Assembly (NCBI GenBank): GCA_032191485.1
Contig: JAVDOI010000005.1
Coordinates: 8,113,979 to 8,177,978 of the forward strand
DNA from: Leptoclinus maculatus
Lineage: Eukaryota; Chordata; Actinopteri; Perciformes; Stichaeidae
Direction: 5' to 3'
DNA length: 64,000 bases
Shown: positions 10,802 through 22,642 of the stretch, one piece after another
Numbering within the stretch: the first letter of the stretch is position 1
How the letters are laid out: every line of letters begins with the position of its first letter
Made by a program: the position numbers and the translations under genes
The notes under the pieces: model-generated
What the model was told of the DNA's origin: nothing
Database searches by the model: none
The model's input: only the letters and a program-made list of their open reading frames with translations

Positions 10802-12350
10802 AAAAGTTAGTTATTAATAAGCTCATTGCATTACTGTGATTGAAATGGGTTCCACCGGTCATGGTAAGGTGCTGGTATTGTACTTGTACTGGTAGTAGTA
10901 GTAGGAGGAGGAGGAGGAGGAGGCGGAGGCGTAATGTAACCAATAAACGCTGACTGAGGTCGGGGAGAGGAGCACACGCATGTAGAATCTTGTATTTGTG
11001 GTCTAACTTTAGTTCAGTGCGTGGTGAGGGTTGGGAAATACAAGTGTTTACAAGGGGGTGGGAGTGGAACTGATAACCAGGCATGAATAAAGAGCAGAAA
11101 GTAGTGCCAAGTCAGGGACAAAAGGAGGAGAATGATCAAGTATTGATCAAGTGCATGGAAAGTAATTAACCCGTTTCAACTGACGGACGCCTTGCGTTTA
11201 GCATTCATCATGCTAGAGCGCTAGAAGATGGCAAGTTATTGGTGTTTCATACAAATTCAGACGAGCTGACTTAAGTCATTAAATTGCAGTTTTGTGGGGT
11301 AGAAGTGCTGCAGGTACAGGCTGCAAACCGCCATAAACCAACCGCCACACTGCCGGGGAGGAAATGACATGATCTGTAAACGTATACCTTATATTCATGG
11401 ACTACTTTATTGCTTTTATACAAGCCCTGTAAAGAAAGTCAAGATTAAATGCATTATAATGCAACAAAGGTTAAATATCAAGTCAACAATTTGTTGGCTG
11501 CAAAATATTCACTGAAAGGTAGATTTGAAACTCCTGTTTCTAAATCAAATAAAAATGAATTGTCCGTCTTTGTAAAATCCTCAGACGTGTTAATATTGCT
11601 CTGATCAGTGAGCTATCTGTGAACGTCATGTCTGAAAAGCTCTAGACAGGCGTGCAGCGGGCACCTATAGTCTCAGACCAGGACCCACTAAATCCACCAC
11701 GTCTAGGCCCTCCTCTCACCAGTCTCTGGGCAGATAATCTGACCGACACCGTCACATTAAAAATGATCTGGAGTGTGTAGTTGCAGAGATATGGTGTTCA
11801 AATAGTTTCTGAGCGACCAGTAGTACAATAGATCAAGGAACAAGGAACAAGGAACAAGGAACAAGGGCACATGGGAAGCATTCGTCTAAAAAGGTTTTGG
11901 AGTTTTTCTTCTTAAAAAACATTTAATGGTTAAAATCCACAGAAAAAAGTAAAAAAAAATATAAGAGAAAGAAAATGAATAGACTAAAAGATAAAAACAT
12001 AAAGGATAAAATATTTAAATAAAAAAAGGGGGGGGGGGGGTAAGAAGGTGAAAGATTAAAAGGTTATAAAGAACACAGGAGCAGCTCAGACGGGGCAGCG
12101 GGAGAGTCTATCGTATTAAAATAACTCCAGATCTCCACGGTTCATCGCTGGAGGTTTTAAAAGACTAAAATAAACTAAAAGGAATTCAAAAGAATAAGTT
12201 TCTGTGATAAATGAATTGGATTGGAGATTGGAGTGGGACATCAGACAATATAAAAGCATGTTAAATCACTGGTGTTACATGATAAGCTGCTGATATACAC
12301 TTAGGGGTCAAAGGTCACAGTGGTCACATTTGATGTCCGTAAAAGGTTAA
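10802..12350. other. Intergenic stretch after ocln
   Basis: No gene seen. It contains a short GGA-rich tract (about 10897-10930), five copies of a GGAACAA-type heptamer (11835-11868) and a G homopolymer near 12028-12040. Confidence 0.6.
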
Positions 12351-12436
12351 GGCCCGATCCCAATGTCCCCCCTTACGGACTCACGGACTTTGAGGCGCGC
12401 TCCCGCGAAGTCCGTGAGGGTTTAGGGATGTCCCAC

Positions 12437-13396
12437 TGTCACATCATCGAGTGTTTGAGGCTCTCTCTGTCACATCATCGAGTGTTTGAGGCTCTCTCTG
12501 TCACATCATCGAGTGTTTGAGGCTCTCTCTGTCACATCATCGAGTGTTTGAGGCTCTCTCTGTCAAATCATCGAGTGTTTGAGGCTCTCTCTGTCACATC
12601 ATCGAGTGTTTGAGGCTCTCTCTGTCAAATCATCGAGTGTTTGAGGCTCTCTCTGTCACATCATCGAGTGTTTGAGGCTCTCTCTGTCACATCATCGAGT
12701 GTTTGAGGCTCTCTCTGTCACATCATCGAGTGTTTGAGGCTCTCTCTGTCAAATCATCGAGTGTTTGAGGCTCTCTCTGTCAAATCATCGAGTGTTTGAG
12801 GCTCTCTCTGTCACATCATCGAGTGTTTGAGGCTCTCTCTGTCACATCATCGAGTGTTTGAGGCTCTCTCTGTCACATCATCGAGTGTTTGAGGCTCTCT
12901 CTGTCACATCATCGAGTGTTTGAGGCTCTCTCTGTCAAATCATCGAGTGTTTGAGGCTCTCTCTGTCACATCATCGAGTGTTTGAGGCTCTCTCTGTCAA
13001 ATCATCGAGTGTTTGAGGCTCTCTCTGTCACATCATCGAGTGTTTGAGGCTCTCTCTGTCACATCATCGAGTGTTTGAGGCTCTCTCTGTCAAATCATCG
13101 AGTGTTTGAGGCTCTCTCTGTCACATCATCGAGTGTTTGAGGCTCTCTCTGTCACATCATCCAGTGTTTGAGGCTCTCTCTGTCACATCATCCAGTGTTT
13201 GAGGCTCTCTCTGTCACATCATCGAGTGTTTGAGGCTCTCTCTGTCACATCATCGAGTGTTTGAGGCTCTCTCTGTCAAATCATCGAGTGTTTGAGGCTC
13301 TCTCTGTCACATCATCCAGTGTTTGAGGCTCTCTCTGTCACATCATCCAGTGTTTGAGGCTCTCTCTGTCACATCATCGAGTGTTTGAGGCTCTCG
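12437..13396. repeat. 31-bp minisatellite, about 31 copies
   Basis: The unit is TCACATCATCGAGTGTTTGA plus GGCTCTCTCTG. Copies differ mainly at two positions (CACATC or CAAATC; ATCGAG or ATCCAG), and variant types recur in blocks. Confidence 0.97.
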
Positions 13397-13934
13397 CAGA
13401 CATTTTGAGTCCTTTATGAACCCTTTCCGTAAGTCAGCATGTATGCTGACTTAGCCTAAGGGAATTACCCACAAATCATTGCAATGACGTTAAACACGGG
13501 TAACCAGTGGACGCATGGAGACGTAAAAACAAAGGTAAACGAAGAGGACGGATCACGCGTGTTCAGCCTGAAGTATTACATGTACTCAGAAACATTAAGG
13601 GTTAAAGATGGAACAAAAAATAAACATGAAATCAGAAGATATTTATTTATTTATTCATCAAATATTTGATTTTGTCATTGAAGCTGTTTTGACAAAAACG
13701 AGTAAATAGATTATATGAGATGACCTCATCTTGTGAGGAAAGAGCCTGAAGAGTTCAAATCAGGGAGTACAAAGTATAAAATAAATACACACAATTATAC
13801 ATCATATTATTTGTCGTTTTCATGGTAACGTGATATGTTGCAGTAAAGTGCTGTCCCGTTCATATTTACACCATTTCAAGCCCTCACAGTCTCTCACACT
13901 CACCCACTTACCAGGTGACGTCAATTAAGTTCTT

Positions 13935-14037
13935 AAGGGTTCAGGGTTCAGGGTTCAGGGTTCAGGGTTCAGGGTTCAGGGTTCAGGGTTCAGGGTTTAG
14001 GGTTTAGGGTTCAGGGTTCAGGGTTTAGGGTTTAGGG
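13935..14037. repeat. Telomere-like heptamer array (TTCAGGG/TTTAGGG)
   Basis: About 14 heptamers: TTCAGGG repeated, with interspersed TTTAGGG units toward the right end, leading directly into the right inverted repeat of the enclosing unit. Confidence 0.95.
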
Positions 14038-14695
14038 GGGACATTGGGATTTGGCCACTGTCTTAAAAAACAAACGAGATGTGGGAGGCTGGGACTGAAA
14101 TAGCTTTTTAAAACGGTTATAATGTGGTCGGTGCCTGCAGGCGTTGTAAGCCTGTGCCCGTATCCTCTGCAGAGCTGCAAGAACAGGAAGAGGAAGACCA
14201 GCTTGTGGTTAAAAAACTCGGAAATCAGCAAGGTTTGAAATGCCACTTGCTGCTGGCTGTGCTTATTCTGCACATAGTATATGCATGAAGTATATGCATG
14301 AGCAGTTTAACAAGTGAATAAATGAATGTGGAACGGAGCGGTGCGGTGGCAGTCTGTGGTGATGGGGTGAAGGGTTTCACCACTCTAACCCTAGCCCAGC
14401 TACACATGAGAGTAAACACACCCGAACTCTTTAATACCGTTTGTATGAAGATAAAAAAGCAAAACATCAAAACGCCTTTATTTAAAATGACTGCATGATG
14501 AAGGACTGGTTCTCTTTCTCTTTCTGCTGACCACCGAATACGTTGTACATCAACCGTCACACCCTGCCACCAGAAGCTGTGTGTGTGGGTGTACGAAGAG
14601 TCGAGCATGAGATGAGTCAACATTTCGAGGGCAGGATTTCCTTCATATTCTAGGATGTGTTGAGTAGGACGCAGCTCTGGGCAGCAGACGGCCTG

Positions 14696-15601
14696 ATGTC
14701 AGCAGGTAAGTTCCAACAACTCTGCCAACTTCATTCCATCCCAGCTGCTGATACCTCCGTGTCACTACAGATATAATTCAGTTCATTACAGGTCGTTTAC
14801 AACATGCTACTGTATGTGTTGTCGGGGTAATGGAACATATGTAAAAATCTGGTTTTACAGGGATTTTATTTAAAATTGTTATTCTGTATTTCCTTTTTTT
14901 TAATGTTCTGTTCTTAAATGCATGATGAAGAATGAATGATTGAGTTTGTGGGGCAGCATCTTTACAGGATGCCTTATCATCAACCTACAAGAAGGACATT
15001 TGAGAACGTGACTCACTGTTATAGAAACATGCAGATCATTATTTGAAGATTTGAAGAAGAAACATCCAGCAGAAGCACATTCTAAGATCTTACTGTACAC
15101 AGACAGCAGTGTACATTCCATTTGATCATCATTTGATGATTTGAGTTTTACTGAAGTGATATTTATTGACATTCAGTTTTTTCCAAATATCGAATGATTT
15201 GAGTGAATGCCTTGTTTGTGTTTGTTACATCTCTGATGCCAGCTCACATTTGTTTAAACCGTAAACAAAATGAGCCAACTGACAAATGACTAAACTGACT
15301 AAAACCTTTTAAACACCAGCATTAAAAAATGAATACCAATCATTCAACCAAATACAACCCTGACCCACATGCGGGCAGGTGGATTTTAAGAGGCTAAATA
15401 GTCATTTGGGTGGTAACACAATGACACATCTTCTGCAGGAGGAGATGTTTGTGTTGTTGACACCTTGCCCTATGCAGTTCCTGCACCGATGGGAACATGT
15501 GAAAGCGTAACGATTACTCTGCTCTACCCTTCCTTCCTTTCTCAGAGTTCCGTACCAGTGATTGGTGCCCTTTTGACCTGGAATACGCCCCACAGCCATG
15601 A
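14696..15601 (+). promoter_or_regulatory. fut7: Candidate fut7 5' leader exons and upstream ORF
   Basis: A consensus donor (GCAG|GTAAGTT) at 14706 and a strong acceptor (CCTTCCTTTCTCAG) ending at 15545 suggest a spliced leader. If joined, an ATG at 14696 opens a 21-codon frame that ends at TGA 15599-15601, overlapping the fut7 start as ATGA. The splice is predicted only. Confidence 0.4.
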
Positions 15602-16641
15602 CATTATCTGGATTCCGAGCCTTCCTCCTCCTCCTCCTCATCCTCCTCTTAACATCTCTCTCATCAGTGCTTTATTACAGCAACTTGAATGAGAAACTCT
15701 ATCTGCAGAAATGTCATACAGCTGTTCCTCGGAGGAACATCAGCATCCTGCTGTGGCACTGGCCGTTTGGCCGCTCCTACAGGCTCGATGGAGACAAATG
15801 CCTCGAGATGTACAACATCAGTCGCTGTTTCCTCACTGATAACACATCTGCCTTCTCCACTGCTGATGTGGTTGTCTTCCACCACCAGGAGCTGGGAAAA
15901 GGTCAGTCTCCTGTCCTGCACCGAGATCGCCCGGCTTCTCAACACTGGGTGTGGTTGTCCATGGAGCCTCCTGTCAACAATGCAAACCTCGCGCAGCTCA
16001 ACGGCCTCTTCAATTTGACGATGAGCTACAGACGTGACGCAGACATACCCGTCCCTTATGGAAAGACCGTGTTAGGAGGTGATGAGCTAGGTTTCAAGGC
16101 TGCTTCAAATCGCTCCTGCCTTGTCGGCTGGGTGGTCAGCAAATACCGACCTCACCAAGCTCGGGCTGGTGTTTATCAAAGTCTAAAGACGTATATCCCA
16201 ATAGAGGTGTACGGAAAGTGGAACAAGAAGCCTCTGTCAAATAAGAAGCTGTTGCCCACAATTGCAAATTGTGTTTTTTACCTGTCTTTTGAGAACTCTG
16301 AGGCAAAGGACTACATCAGTGAAAAGCTCTGGAGGAATGCTTTCCAAGCAGGGGCTGTGCCGGTAGTTATTGGCCCCAGCAGGGCGACCTACGAGGCCCT
16401 GGCCCCCCCTGGTTCCTTTATCCATGTGGATGATTTCAAGAGCACAGCAGATCTGGCTGCTTATCTGAAGCATGTAGCTGTAGACAGGCAGGCCTATGAG
16501 AGGTACTTCCAGTGGCATCACACTCACAGAATACAAACCTACACTGACTGGAGAGAGAGGCTGTGTCAGATCTGTGTTAAATACCCCAGTTTACCAGTCA
16601 ATCGAGTCTACCGGGACCTGGAGAGCTGGGTAAACAGCTAA
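15598..16641 (+). CDS. fut7: Alpha-1,3-fucosyltransferase 7 (fut7)
   Basis: This uninterrupted 347-residue frame has the single-pass type II layout of Golgi fucosyltransferases: a Leu-rich membrane anchor at residues about 6-27, a short stem, then the GT10 catalytic domain. Family motifs seen are ILLWHWPF, VVFHHQEL, WVWLSMEPP, SYRRDADIPVPYG, VEVYGKWN-like IEVYGKWNK, and the alpha-1,3 signature FYLSFENSEAKDYISEKLWR followed by AGAVPVVIG. The end DWRERLCQICVKYP..VYRDLESW is very close to FUT7 rather than FUT4/9. Several N-glycosylation sequons (NIS, NTS, NLT, NRS) are present. FUT7 transfers fucose from GDP-fucose to sialylated lactosamine to make sialyl-Lewis x, the selectin ligand. Adjacent npdc1 supports FUT7, since the two are neighbours in human 9q34. 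The coding region is in one exon as in mammals apart from leader exons. Confidence 0.95.
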   Translation: MTLSGFRAFLLLLLILLLTSLSSVLYYSNLNEKLYLQKCHTAVPRRNISILLWHWPFGRSYRLDGDKCLEMYNISRCFLTDNTSAFSTADVVVFHHQELGKGQSPVLHRDRPASQHWVWLSMEPPVNNANLAQLNGLFNLTMSYRRDADIPVPYGKTVLGGDELGFKAASNRSCLVGWVVSKYRPHQARAGVYQSLKTYIPIEVYGKWNKKPLSNKKLLPTIANCVFYLSFENSEAKDYISEKLWRNAFQAGAVPVVIGPSRATYEALAPPGSFIHVDDFKSTADLAAYLKHVAVDRQAYERYFQWHHTHRIQTYTDWRERLCQICVKYPSLPVNRVYRDLESWVNS

Positions 16642-17724
16642 TCTCTTCATGCTTTCAGATCACTGAGGTGTTTTGATTCTGATCCCACTGGGTTACCACA
16701 TGCAAATGTGAAATACCATACGGAGACAATTTAACGTAGCATTACATGTGTCTCAGTCAGCTGTGCAGTTTCGGTTAACAGTGAGGAACTGCTCACCACC
16801 GAAACAAATATGAAGAAGTTCGTTGTGTTGGCTCTGCACTGTTTTAAATAGAGGAAGTGGAAACTTGTATGTAACCATAAATAAGTATATTCCATTTGTT
16901 GAAACCACAGAGTTAAGCATCTCTTTACAATAACCTTCAGATTCATGTAAACAGTGAGGGATATTTACCACCTCTCACTGTTTCCTTCATCTGATTGTTG
17001 TGTGCTTCAGACTATCGTTTAATCATCCACTCCATGGTGAGGGTTAGCTTAAGTTTACGCAACTGAAATGACTTGGGTAAGCAAAACTAAGTGTAATAAG
17101 GGTCAGAGTGAGTAGATAACACAAAGAACATGTTTTACAAAGTGCTTGGATTTATCAAATGATACAGTTAGAAGTAAGATATGACATAACCCTTGTAAGA
17201 GCTCAGGAGGTCAGAGAGATCTCACTGCATGTGGAATCTCAACCAATGGGGAGTCAATGTAGGGCTGAACTGGAGTAATGTGTTGTCTTTTTGTTTGCCT
17301 TCCTATAGTAAATGTGCACCTTTCATTTCTTTTTGATACTCTGGAGTTTGTGGGGTTAATGTTGGAGTGGAGCAACACTGTGATGATTCTCATTTGAAAT
17401 TGATAACGCTGGAAATGATCAATTTATCTGTACGGAGTAAATGGTTGAACTTTACCGAATAGTTCTGTGGATTTCTTGGTGTCTTCAACAACTTTGCCCA
17501 TAAAAAAAACAAACAGATTAATATTAAACCAGCTTCAAAGAACCACATCCCGACTCTAGAGCAATCACACATTTAAAACCGCTGCTCCGTGAATGTACAA
17601 TATCAAAGATAAATGTTGCCAATTAGCTTAAAGCTAATTTACAGTTGTCAACAGTCAGTCAGGGACATAGCTACCACTGAGGACACTGAGGTCATGTCCT
17701 CTGTATTTGGAAGGTGATCGTTGT
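16642..17724. other. Intergenic stretch after fut7
   Basis: Should contain the fut7 3' UTR. I see no clear AATAAA close to the stop, and no repeat or RNA gene. Confidence 0.4.
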
Positions 17725-17800
17725 ATCAACATTCATTGTATAGCCCCAAATCATGAATCTGTCTCCGAGGGCTTAAGAATCTGTATACATAGAGAAACTA
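17725..17800 (-). mobile_element. Possible 3' tail of LINE family A
   Basis: On the minus strand, TACAGATTCTTAAGCCCTC and ATTTGGGGCTATACAA resemble the LINE tail at 47838-47895 (TACAGATTGTAAAGCCCTC, TTTTGGGCTATACCAA). It may be the end of the family A copy that was split by the family B insertion. Confidence 0.45.
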
Positions 17801-17847
17801 TATCATCAGATAACTGATTTCTGAGGTGTTCTGGGCCTAGTAGAATA

Positions 17848-19437
17848 ATTATTATTATTATTAACCTTTATTTAACCAGGTAAAATCAGTTGAGAACCAA
17901 TTCTCATTTTCAATGATGACCTGGCCAAGAGGCAGCAGCACAGTCCACACAAATGACACAAATAGCACAGACACAATACAGTATGACAAACATTAAAAAA
18001 AAAAAAAGAATGGCTAAAAACAACAAATGGCTAAAAACAACATAGGCAAATCAACAAACACCCTGTACAAAGAAAGGCCGATCACTGGATGTTCCCCGAA
18101 AAAGTGGAAGAGAGAGAGAGAAGTGAGGGCTGGTCAACAAGCACAGCAGTCAACTATGAAATGTTGCAGCTTTTGTTTGAACATGTTGAGGGAGGTGAGA
18201 ACTGTTAGTTTGAGTGTGTTTTGTAGTGAGTTCCAGTCATTTGCAGCGGCAAAATGAAAGGCGTTATGACCAAACACAGTACGGACTTTTGGAATGATGA
18301 GCCTAATTAAGTCGCTGGATCTTAAACGGCGATTGCTAACGGAAATGTGCAGAAGATTTGAGAGGTAGCGAGGGGTCATTCCCAAAATGGATTTGTAGAC
18401 CACGAGCAGCCAGTGTTGTAGCCGCCTGGTATGAAGGGAGGGCCAATCCACCAAACTGTAAAGATCACAGTGGTGGGTGGAGAAGGGTGCACATGTGGCA
18501 AAACGGATTGCTGAGTGGTGGAGTGAGTCCAGTTTTCTGAGAGTGGTCTTTGATGCCATTTTATAAATGATATCGCCATAATCAAATAGAGGAAGGGTGG
18601 TCATTTTGACAAGGGTGAATTTGGCAGTGTGTGAAGGAGGCTTTGTTTCTATACAGGAAACCCAGTCTAGCTTTGACTTTAGCCAGAAGTTTATTGATGT
18701 GTATGTTAAATGAGAGAGATGAGTCCAACCAGAAGCCAAGGTATTTGTAAGAGCTGACAAACTCCAGCTCCGAGCCATCAGCACTGTAGATCTTGGGAGG
18801 GCTGGGGGTGATGAGGTTTTTCCGGTCAAACAGCATACATTTGGTCTTTTTGGAGTTGAGGAGCAGGTGGAGGTTGTGGAAAGACTGTTGGATGGAGGTG
18901 AGACTTTGTTGAAGAGTGGACACAGCAGAGTGGAGTGAGGGACCAGCTGAATATATGATGGTGTCATCAGCATACAGATGAATCCTGGAATTTCCAGCAG
19001 CTTTGGCTACATCATTAATATGAATGGAAAACAAAATAGGGCCTAAGATGGAGCCTTGAGGCACACCTTTAGAGATGGTAAGAGGTTCGGACATGATGTT
19101 TTCGGTCTTCACCCGCTGGACACGACCAGCCAGGTAGCTAGCAAACCAGTTGCAACATCCACTGGACAAGCCAATGCTGGTAAGTCTTTGCAGGAGAATG
19201 TTATGGTTGACCGAGTCAAAAGCCTTGGCTAGGTCTATAAAGGCAGCTACACAAGTCTGTTTGTTGTCCATGGCGGTGATGACGTCATCAAGGACCTTCA
19301 GTGTAGCGGTGGTACATCCGTGGCCTTTCCTAAACCCAGACTGCAGGTCAAACAAAATATGATTTATGTCAATGAAGTGAATTAGTTGTTTATGTACCAG
19401 TTTCTCTAGGACTTTGGCCAGACAGGGCAAAATGGAA
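17848..19437 (-). mobile_element. 5'-truncated LINE, family B (L2/CR1-like), reverse transcriptase
   Basis: On the minus strand, RT motifs in order are VLEKLVHKQLIHFI, LQSGFRKGHGCTTATLKVLD, AAFIDLAKAFDSVNHNILL, ISKGVPQGSILGPILFSIHI, YADDTIIYS and KYLGFWLDSSLSF, then in a shifted frame after about 18600 LFDYGDIIY, STHHCDLYSLVDWPSLHTRR and KVRTVFGH. The element ends with TACCTGGTTAAATAAAGGTT and an (AAT)n tail at 17850-17868. It lacks the endonuclease and is broken by a frameshift, so it is inactive. A diverged relative lies at 38950-40200. Confidence 0.85.
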
Positions 19438-19840
19438 ATAACTTCAGTTTTGTCTGAGTTTAACATCAGGAAGTTGCAGGTCATCCAGGTTTTTATGTCC
19501 TTAAGACATGCTTGAAGTTTAGTGAGCCGTTTGGTTTCATCTGGTTTGATCGATAGATATAATTGAGTATCATCTGCATAACAATGAAAGTTTATGGAGT
19601 GTTTTCTGATAATATTGCCTAAAGGAAGCATATATAAGGTGAATAAGATTGATCCAAGCACAGAACCTTGTGGAACTCCATGACTAACGTTGGTCTTCAT
19701 CGAGGTTTCATCGTTTATATAAACTGAGATCGATCCGATAAATAGGACTTAAACCAGCTTTAATGCCAATATAATGTTCTAGTCTCTGTAACAGGATGTA
19801 ATGGTCTATGGTGTCGAACGCAGCACTAAGGTCTACTACA
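19438..19840 (-). mobile_element. LINE family A, inverted RT fragment
   Basis: On the minus strand the frame reads VSHGVPQGSVLGSILFTLYM, IIRKHSINFHCYADDTQLYL and KDIKTWMTCNFLMLNSDKTE, nearly identical to the family A copy at 45981-46240. It fuses in frame with family B at about 19437. Confidence 0.85.
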
Positions 19841-20158
19841 ACTCATTATTATCAGGCTGCTCTAATAAGTCTCTTAAATCTCTCCAGTTGATCCAGAATG
19901 CTGCAGCTCGTGTACTAAGAAGAACTAAGAAAAGAGATCATATTACTCCTGTATTAGCTTCTCTGTACTGGCTCCCTGTAACATCTAGAATATCATTTAA
20001 AGTCCTTCTCCTCACCTATAAAGCCCTAATTGGTCAGACACCATCATATCTTAAGGAGCTTATAGTACCATATTACCCCACTAGAGAGCTGTGCTCCCAG
20101 AATGCAGGGTGACTTGTGGTTCAGAGTCTTAAAAAGTAGAATAGGAACCAGAGCCTTC
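19841..20158 (+). mobile_element. LINE family A, RT C-terminal fragment in the opposite orientation
   Basis: On the plus strand it encodes SLKSLQLIQNAAARVLRRTK, VLASLYWLPVTSRISFKVLL and LIGQTPSYLKELIVPYYPTR, matching 46440-46735 base for base over long runs. It stops abruptly at AGTTATCA. Confidence 0.85.
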
Positions 20159-20189
20159 AGTTATCACGCTAGTTGCATGTCGATGTATT

Positions 20190-20368
20190 GTTGAGTAAGA
20201 CACTTAACCCTATAATTGTGTGGATGTAGATAGTCTGATGGGCAGGTGGTATGGTAGCCCCTTCCATGAATGGGTGAATGACGACGAGTATTGTGAAAGC
20301 GCTTTGAGTGGTCGGAAAGACTTGAAAAGCGCTATACAAGTACAGCTGTACAAGTACAAGTACCATTT
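20190..20368 (+). mobile_element. SINE 3' fragment
   Basis: AAGACACTTAACCC, ATGGGCAGGTGGTATGGTAG, GCGCTTTGAGTGGTCGGAAA and AGCGCTATACAAGTACAG match the tail module of the SINE at 34849-35152. Confidence 0.65.
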
Positions 20369-22300
20369 AGCGTATTTGAGTTGGTTAGTTAGCGTAGTGT
20401 TGCTCCGAGTGACATCCTGCACAGCTCTGCACCTTTATTTCACTGGAATAGAACACGATTGCACGGAGGACGAGCATTAACAATAATTATAGAAATGGCC
20501 AAATCTACTTGCTGATTGACTATTAACATATGGAACTAGATGTGTCAGTGTTGCATTGAGACTGTTTCATAACCAGCTCAAAGTAAGTTATATTATTTAT
20601 AAGTTATATTTACAGATTCTCGTGACATGACGAGAATCCTGCTGCCATGCGAGCACATTTAAATGGTATTGTCTAAAAAGCACTGCCTTAATTTTTAAGT
20701 TAAATGATTGCTTACATTACATCGGCCTGAGATATGACTCTTAATAGTTGGTTCAACTATATTATCAAAAACGATGTTCATGCTTCTGCCTGTAACCCAC
20801 AATGGAGGTGAGCAGTGCCATGAAGCAGGCAGTGCTCCTTCCAGAAGCAGCAGGTTTCTCCATCAAACAGGCGGTCCTTGTTGGCAGTATGTTGTCCTTG
20901 TTGATGCTCATCCAAACACTTGAGTTGAGTAAATGAACCATTTCAATCATGACAGGAAGAAGAAGAAGAGACTTTACAAGAAACCATGTTTCACTTCAGA
21001 CTATATCAATATTTATTCATTTCAGCTCAGGTATATCCACATGCACGCTACACTTGGTGGTAAAGAAGTTCTCCTCCGTGTGCAAAACTCATATAGTCTG
21101 AAAACTGTTCATGTATCAAAGGTAGCTAGCTTAGTCACTTGTTCGAGAATACCTTCATGAGGTGAAAACAGTTTGTGTTTAGCTCTCAGCACTCCTGAAG
21201 GGAACGCAGAGCTAAGTAACATCTAGAAAACCTTTGTTCAACCATAAAAAGTGTCCTTTGATTTCTTCCACAAGCTCAGTAGGTTAGAATAAAACAGTCT
21301 TTACAACACAGTCCAAGATCGCCGGTGTTAATACCCCCTAGTATATGATGTCAATATTTCTTTGTACACACTGTACGTGATGTGTCAATGCAGTTTTAAC
21401 ATGGTCCTCCACTTTGGGAGCGCTGAGAGGCTGAAACATCAGCAGCAGGCTAAAGAGGACAGCTTTCCTGAGAGACGACAGCAAGAGGCCGCAGTAACAT
21501 CTGGATTCCTGCACTGCTCCTGTTTCTTTGTCAAACATCTGTCACTGAAGCTGAAGAACCATCCAGGGTGTGTGATGTAATCTAGGATCTACGCAGTGGG
21601 ACAACATGAACATTGACACAATACAGAAAGGCAGTTGTGCACATCCAGTCCTATAGAATATTAAGCAGTTTCAGTAAAGGTAGAAGCAGAGAATATTCAT
21701 TAGGGATCCAACATGTCATATGTAACGGTGCCGATACAATCAGCGTTTCTTAGTTATAGTCATTTAGTCAAAACAAGCCACAGCATTGGTATTGTTGAAG
21801 ACAACGTTCATCAGTGCGTTCCTTATTCCCACACACTGGATTCGATATGTTTGATGTCAGGAGGGACATCAGAGCCAGGCTTCCTCCTTTATGTTCAGCT
21901 AAAGCAATAGATGTTTCCGTTCTTTGCCATTATTTTCCAGCCTGTGAGGTCTTTTTAATCTTGGAAGGGTTAGTTAGTTGTGTTATTGTGAGGTGTCCCC
22001 TCTCTTTGAAATATATTTAAATATTGTCTATGAATCAATTTGTGTGATTTCTATGATACGGATTTGATTTTCGATAATGTGTCTTATGTGTCGTATTGAA
22101 AGTATTTTTCTAAATAATTAGTTTGATTGGTTGTACTTGATGACAGAATGATGTAATCAGTTTGATACCAACTTATTGTATTAGTTTGTTTCTGTGCGTT
22201 GGCTCTGGTTTCTGCTCTTAGGTGCTTGTTTAATAAAGGAGATGTACTCATGACTTCTGGGGACTAGTAGTTCTCTTGATACCGATGTTGAATACACTTT

Positions 22301-22335
22301 GTCCTGTCCTGTCCTGTCCTGTCCTGTCCTGTCCT
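22301..22335. repeat. (GTCCT)7
   Basis: Seven perfect pentamer copies. Confidence 0.95.
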
Positions 22336-22602
22336 GGACCTTGCCCCTTTGTCATGTTTTGCCTGATGAAGACTTTGCAGGATTTAAACATTCACTTCTA
22401 ATAAACGTTCTGGAGTTATATTATAGTGTGCAGATACTCTCTGCTTTTCCCTTAATCTACAAAACTTATATTTCAGGTACAAACTGCACAATAACAGATA
22501 TAATGGGTCAAATGTGTTCACTTCTTGTCTCACATGTAGGAACCCTGCAAATAAAGTCAACGACAACCAAACAAACAGTTCAAGATGTGACGCAGCACTT
22601 AG

Positions 22603-22603
<1 letters not shown>

Positions 22604-22637
<34 letters not shown>
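22604..22637. repeat. (TA)n microsatellite
   Basis: Pure alternating AT run followed by ACAC/TATATA-rich sequence. Confidence 0.93.

Positions 22638-22642
<5 letters not shown>

Larger units (their letters stand above)
12351..14057. mobile_element. Non-autonomous transposon-like unit bounded by inverted repeats
   Basis: The left end GGCCCGATCCCAATGTCC (about 12351) is matched in reverse complement by GGGGGGACATTGGGATTTGGCC near 14034-14055. TTAA lies immediately outside the left end and about 10 bases outside the right end. The interior contains no transposase frame, only a 31-bp minisatellite, unique DNA and a heptamer array. The inverted ends are directly visible; classification as a cut-and-paste element is an inference. 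Confidence 0.55.

Noticed and set aside
12437..13396. 31-bp repeats considered as a CRISPR array
   Set aside because: Copies are directly adjacent with no unique spacers, and the genome is vertebrate; it is a minisatellite.
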